Source of the DNA: Algoriphagus antarcticus
GTDB lineage: Bacteria > Bacteroidota > Bacteroidia > Cytophagales > Cyclobacteriaceae
DNA: 64,000 nt
NCBI RefSeq assembly: GCF_002150685.1
Contig: NZ_MSSW01000045.1
Coordinates: 58,062 to 122,061 of the forward strand
Direction of reading: 5' to 3'
Shown here: piece after piece, positions 60,210 to 64,000 of the stretch
Layout: each line of letters opens with the position of its first letter
Numbering within the stretch: position 1 is the first letter of the stretch
Made by a program: the position numbers and the translations under genes
The notes under the pieces: generated by a model
Seen by the model: only the letters and a program-made list of their open reading frames with translations
What the model was told of the DNA's origin: nothing
The model's database searches: none

Positions 60210-62389
60210 GCAAGATCGAACGCTATATCGCCAAAATCGAGATGCAATTGCACGTGCAAGCTGGCTTGAAAGCTGTGCTTGCAGGCTTTGCATTAGCTGT
60301 GTTTTCGAAGATTTTCACATCTTCTATACTCGCTTTCAGTTTGGTTGCTTTAACTGGTTTTGTGGCTGCTGGATACTTTTTGGGTTTGCTCCAGAGTAAG
60401 CGAATTAAAGCCATTCAGGCAATGCATCAGCGATTTTCAGATTTGGAATTCAGCTTGGAACTGCTTGATAAGCCCACCAAAAATGTAGCTGAACAGCTGC
60501 AATGGGAACGAGTGAATGCAAGCTTCCAAGGTGGGAATATTCAGCTTTGGTACAAGAGAATTGGACCTTTCTTAATTTCCTTAGGTATAGTGTTGGGAGT
60601 TTATGGACTGTCTCTTCTAAGTATTGCTGAGGAAAAATCACCAACCGTTCAGGCTAAACTGGATGACAAATCAGAAGCAATTACTGTAGCTAATCTGCCA
60701 ATTGAAATGATTTCAGCAGCGGTAAATATCGTTCCTCCATCCTATACTGACCTACCAAAAGTAAACCAATCAGGACTTGAGGTAAAGGCTATAAAAGGTT
60801 CTGATATAGAATGGATTATTTCACTTTCGAATTCTCAGGATATTGAGTTAGAATTGATCAATTCCAACGGGGATGGATTGGAATTCACACGACAGCAAGG
60901 TCGCTTCGTTCTTCGTGATCGAGTGCGAAGTTCGGGGATTTACGCGCTTCGCGGCAGAAAGAACAGTACCCTTGTTTTTGATTCAGATTATTTCCCACTG
61001 GAAGCGGTCCAGGATTTGGCTCCCGTGATCCAGCCAGCAGATAAGGAATTGTATAGGTATCATTTCACCAATGATCCTAAAATCATGAATGTGAAAGCAA
61101 AAGTTTCCGATGACTTCAAAGTTCGAGAAGTATTTTTAGTGGCTACTTTGGCTCGTGGATCTGGGGAAAATGTAAAGTTTCGGGAGAATAGAATTCCTGT
61201 TCCCAGGCAAAATTTTAAGTCTGAAGAGTTGAGTGTAAAGTTAGATTTGAATGCGTTGGATTTTAAACAGGGCGATGAACTCTATTACTATTGGGCAGCT
61301 ATTGACAACAAAGCACCCGAGCCTAATTTTTCACGAAGTGACACCTATTTCATCAATTATGTAGATTCTACAGGAATGACTGAGGAGGAGTTGATTGGTA
61401 TGGCTATTCACGTGATGCCAGACTACTTCCGTAGTCAGCGACAAATCATCATTGATACCCAACAGCTTTTGGCAGACAGAAAGAACCTTACTGAGCGTGA
61501 GTTTAATGTCACTTCCAACGAAATAGGTTACGATCAAAAGATGCTAAGATTGCGTTACGGCCAATATTTGGGTGAGGAGTTTGAAGAAAGTGCCGGTGGA
61601 GGACAGATCGATGCTGAGAATAGCGATAATCTGCTGGAAGGCTACGAGCACAGGCATGATGAAGAGAATGAAGCGGGAATTACGGCTAACGTCCTGTTGC
61701 CCACTCTGCCACAGGAAACCCATCCTGAAACCCATAGTACAGAAGATGATAGTGGGTTAGGGGGGCTTTTGGATTCCTACCTGCACAATCATGAGGATGT
61801 GGAAACCAATACCTATTTCGAAGAATCCACCAAAAGCACGCTGAAGCTGGCGCTAGAACAAATGTGGCAATCTGAGCTGCATTTGAGACTTTTTGAGCCA
61901 GATCAGGCACTGCCTTACGAGGAAAAAGCATTGGAATATCTGAAAACTGTCCAGCAAAAATCGAGGGTATATGTGAAGAGAACGGGTTTTGATCCCCCAC
62001 CGCTCAAGCAGGAGGAGAAGCGATTGACGGGTGATTTGGATGATTTGAAAAACCAACTTGAAAAAGAGCAGATAGCATTGGCTGAACGTCTGTCACCTCT
62101 TACCGCACAGGTTCTGGGAATGCTCCCAAAGCCGCAACTTTCGGCTACGGACAAAGCTACTGTGCAGAAATTCGGCGAACTCTGGACTGCTCGTATGAAT
62201 TATTCCGGGTTGGAGGATTGGTCAGTCCTGCTACAGCTTCAGGACTTAAATGCTGGGAAAATCACTGAAGAAGGGAAGAAGGTATTGTTTCAAAAACTAT
62301 ATCCTTTGATAGCCCAAAGTAAGGGTGTAAACGCATCTTTTCTCAAACAAAAAGAATTAGAAAAAGCCTTTTGGAGCAAATTGCAATGA
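60206..62389 (+). CDS. Large membrane-anchored protein (DUF4175-like)
   Basis: The ATG at 60206 gives 727 residues (MSKIERYIAKIEMQLHVQAG); it overlaps the previous stop by ATGA. Helices are at about 17-60 and 125-145, then a large periplasmic part with an SYTDLP segment (IVPPSYTDLPKVN) and a beta-rich region, then a helical, charged C-terminal half with poly-acidic linkers (a segment with ENSDNLLEGYEHRHDEENE). The order resembles the DUF4175 family found after BatA genes in Bacteroidota. No enzymatic motif was recognised. Confidence 0.7.
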   Translation: MSKIERYIAKIEMQLHVQAGLKAVLAGFALAVFSKIFTSSILAFSLVALTGFVAAGYFLGLLQSKRIKAIQAMHQRFSDLEFSLELLDKPTKNVAEQLQWERVNASFQGGNIQLWYKRIGPFLISLGIVLGVYGLSLLSIAEEKSPTVQAKLDDKSEAITVANLPIEMISAAVNIVPPSYTDLPKVNQSGLEVKAIKGSDIEWIISLSNSQDIELELINSNGDGLEFTRQQGRFVLRDRVRSSGIYALRGRKNSTLVFDSDYFPLEAVQDLAPVIQPADKELYRYHFTNDPKIMNVKAKVSDDFKVREVFLVATLARGSGENVKFRENRIPVPRQNFKSEELSVKLDLNALDFKQGDELYYYWAAIDNKAPEPNFSRSDTYFINYVDSTGMTEEELIGMAIHVMPDYFRSQRQIIIDTQQLLADRKNLTEREFNVTSNEIGYDQKMLRLRYGQYLGEEFEESAGGGQIDAENSDNLLEGYEHRHDEENEAGITANVLLPTLPQETHPETHSTEDDSGLGGLLDSYLHNHEDVETNTYFEESTKSTLKLALEQMWQSELHLRLFEPDQALPYEEKALEYLKTVQQKSRVYVKRTGFDPPPLKQEEKRLTGDLDDLKNQLEKEQIALAERLSPLTAQVLGMLPKPQLSATDKATVQKFGELWTARMNYSGLEDWSVLLQLQDLNAGKITEEGKKVLFQKLYPLIAQSKGVNASFLKQKELEKAFWSKLQ

Positions 62390-64000
62390 TTCAATTCGAA
62401 CCTTTGATTTCCTCGGTATGGGCTTGGCTATTTGCTGCGGCCATTGTAGTTATATTGGGATTTCAGCTATTCTGGATTCAAAAGTCGAATCTGAAAGTGA
62501 CTAGAAAAGCAATTAGAATTGTATTGAACGCACTTTTATCGCTCGTCTTTATTGGGTATGTTTTTCAACCAGTATGGAAGTCAACGAAGCCTGAACAAGC
62601 TATTTTACTTTATTCGTCGAGTTCAGAAAAGAGTAAAGTTAGGTTTTGGAAGGATAGTCTGAATGTGATAAAAGCTCGTGATATCACTAAATATAAGGGA
62701 GAAGGTAATCCTGTGTATTTGCTTGGATCAGACTTTTCCAGAGTTGAATTGTTGAAAATCGGAAACAAGAATATTCAATGGATTTCTGAGCCTGAACCTG
62801 GTTCAATTTCTTTTCTGGAGTGGAAAGGAATTCTTCGTCATAGTGAAAAACAGGTTTTAAAAGGAAGGATAGGCACTCAGGATTCTCTGAGGATTTCTCT
62901 TTCTCAGCAAGGCGAAATAATTGCAGAAACGGAGCTATTGCCAGATTCAGGCGCTTTCGAACTTGAATTTCCTGCGAGTGTAATTGGGAGAAATGAGCTC
63001 GATTTGATGGTGAACGATAGCTTGTATGGCAGTGTCAACTTTTTTGTGACTACCCCAAAGCCTATTCGATACAGCCTGCAGTTTGCTTTCCCAGATCCTG
63101 AAATACGATTTTTGAGTCAGTATCTTCTCACTTCAGGAGAAACGGTTAGTGAGCAAATTGATATCTCAAAAAATGCTAGTATTCTATCTGGAAGCTCAGA
63201 GTCAGACTCGCTTCAGTTTCTGATAATTGATCCAGCTCAGCTTTCCAAAAAATCAATCCAAGACGCACTAGAAGAAGGAGCTTCAGTTTTGGTAATCAAC
63301 CTGAATGAAGTTGGAAATGACATCTCTGTGATAAATGAAACTCTTGGAACTAGCTTCAAGACTAAGCGGACAACTAGCGAAGATCGTAGGGAGATTGAAG
63401 TTGATTTGCAAGGCGAGCCATATGAGTTTGAAAGCGTGGTTGCCCAAAAGTTACTATTCGAGAATGCCTTGGCAGTCCAGCAAGTTGGGTATGCAAAGGT
63501 GGGTGTAAGTCTCTTAGGAAAGACTTTCCCAATCAGATTAGCTGGTGACAGTCTTCGTTATCAAACGATTTGGCAGAAAATCCTAGGTGCAATGCTCCCG
63601 CAGGAATCAGCTGCCGCTCACCTTAATCAGCCTATTTTCAGTGGAATGAAAGTGGAGTTTCAAGTCAATCAGCAGGAATTCCGAGAAGACTTTGTATCTA
63701 TTGAATCTGATTCAGTCTTTCTTCAGCAATCTCTTGTAAACCCATTTTCTAAAACAGGAAGTTTTGTTAGCCTGCATTCAGGATGGGTTTCGATTGGAGA
63801 TAGTTTAGAGATCTATACATACTCGGCTAATGATTGGCCTAGTCTGAAAGCTGCCAAGTTGAGAGCAGATTTCCTGACTGAGCATTCGGGTAAAGTGAGC
63901 CTTTCCCAGGTTTTCGCAACGGAAAGGAAGGTTTCAGACTGGATTTGGATGGGCTTGTTTTTGGTGATGTTGACGATGATTTGGATGGAACCTAAGACCT
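62386..64000 (+). CDS. Membrane protein at the end of the BatA operon, 3' partial
   Basis: Open from ATG 62386 (ATGA overlap with the previous gene) to the window edge, at least 538 residues. Two N-terminal helices (WAWLFAAAIVVILGFQLFW and a segment with IVLNALLSLVFIGYVF), a large soluble region and a helix at the visible end (WIWMGLFLVMLTMIW). The layout of two N-terminal helices, extracytoplasmic domain and C-terminal helix is like other BatA-operon proteins, many of which carry a glutamine-amidotransferase-like fold. A precise family was not recognised. Confidence 0.8.
   Translation, partial: MIQFEPLISSVWAWLFAAAIVVILGFQLFWIQKSNLKVTRKAIRIVLNALLSLVFIGYVFQPVWKSTKPEQAILLYSSSSEKSKVRFWKDSLNVIKARDITKYKGEGNPVYLLGSDFSRVELLKIGNKNIQWISEPEPGSISFLEWKGILRHSEKQVLKGRIGTQDSLRISLSQQGEIIAETELLPDSGAFELEFPASVIGRNELDLMVNDSLYGSVNFFVTTPKPIRYSLQFAFPDPEIRFLSQYLLTSGETVSEQIDISKNASILSGSSESDSLQFLIIDPAQLSKKSIQDALEEGASVLVINLNEVGNDISVINETLGTSFKTKRTTSEDRREIEVDLQGEPYEFESVVAQKLLFENALAVQQVGYAKVGVSLLGKTFPIRLAGDSLRYQTIWQKILGAMLPQESAAAHLNQPIFSGMKVEFQVNQQEFREDFVSIESDSVFLQQSLVNPFSKTGSFVSLHSGWVSIGDSLEIYTYSANDWPSLKAAKLRADFLTEHSGKVSLSQVFATERKVSDWIWMGLFLVMLTMIWMEPKT

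Overview
The window reads as chromosome from a Bacteroidota bacterium of the Cytophagales type (Cyclobacteriaceae or Algoriphagus-like; this assignment is an inference from gene content). It carries type IX secretion genes (a Plug/DUF5103 protein, porV, porU), the planctomycete-style DUF1549/DUF1501 set often seen in marine Bacteroidota, a BatA/MoxR/DUF58 operon, many signal peptides and lipoboxes, and few Shine-Dalgarno sequences. No rRNA, tRNA, CRISPR array, prophage or integrase gene was seen.

Layout. 0-4.3 kb: end of a pyruvate dehydrogenase E2 gene, hslV, and a TetR-like regulator with an ABC1/UbiB-type kinase. 4.5-5.6 kb: a HicAB toxin-antitoxin pair and a broken HigA-like antitoxin. 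5.6-10.2 kb: a sorbosone-dehydrogenase-like lipoprotein, an ABC-F ATPase and the Plug protein. 10.6-15.1 kb (minus): an ECF sigma factor operon with a membrane anti-sigma-like protein, two related beta-barrel proteins and a DUF4097 protein. 15.6-17.5 kb (minus): a lipoprotein and a beta-CASP metallo-hydrolase. 17.7-19.0 kb: four direct copies of a 291-bp terminal-inverted-repeat element at an exact 324-bp period. 19.1-21.7 kb: padR and pspC. 22.0-28.2 kb: porV-porU.

28.3-32.6 kb is an AT-rich accessory block. It holds a caspase-like protease with an AbiJ-type N-terminal domain, two small membrane or anchored proteins, and two proteins with HEPN-type RNxxxH motifs. Each of the last three genes is followed within about 10 bp by a structured repeat whose hairpin stem is kept by paired base changes. 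The caspase gene is bracketed by a 10-bp inverted sequence and an integron-attC-like stretch. This is the best candidate in the window for an undescribed defence-gene cassette system.

32.7-38 kb: secreted carbohydrate or nucleoside enzymes, including a decayed glycoside hydrolase. 38.2-41.2 kb: a light/flavin cluster (TIGR03643, photolyase-like protein with apparently swapped domains, flavin reductase, DUF2256). 41.5-42.1 kb: a MazEF-like pair. 42.2-46.1 kb: a TVP38 membrane protein, a trans-sulfuration enzyme, and an Ada-like/AlkB alkylation-repair pair. 46.9-52.9 kb: three-gene cytochrome c/DUF1501 set. 53.3-56.3 kb: a TldD/TldE-like pair. 56.5-64 kb: a tightly overlapping operon, DUF4159-moxR-DUF58-BatA-like-large membrane protein-membrane protein, running off the window.

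Repeats are a major theme. Besides the 324-bp array (fifth copy at 44.26 kb) there are at least four other short repeat families in intergenic spaces.
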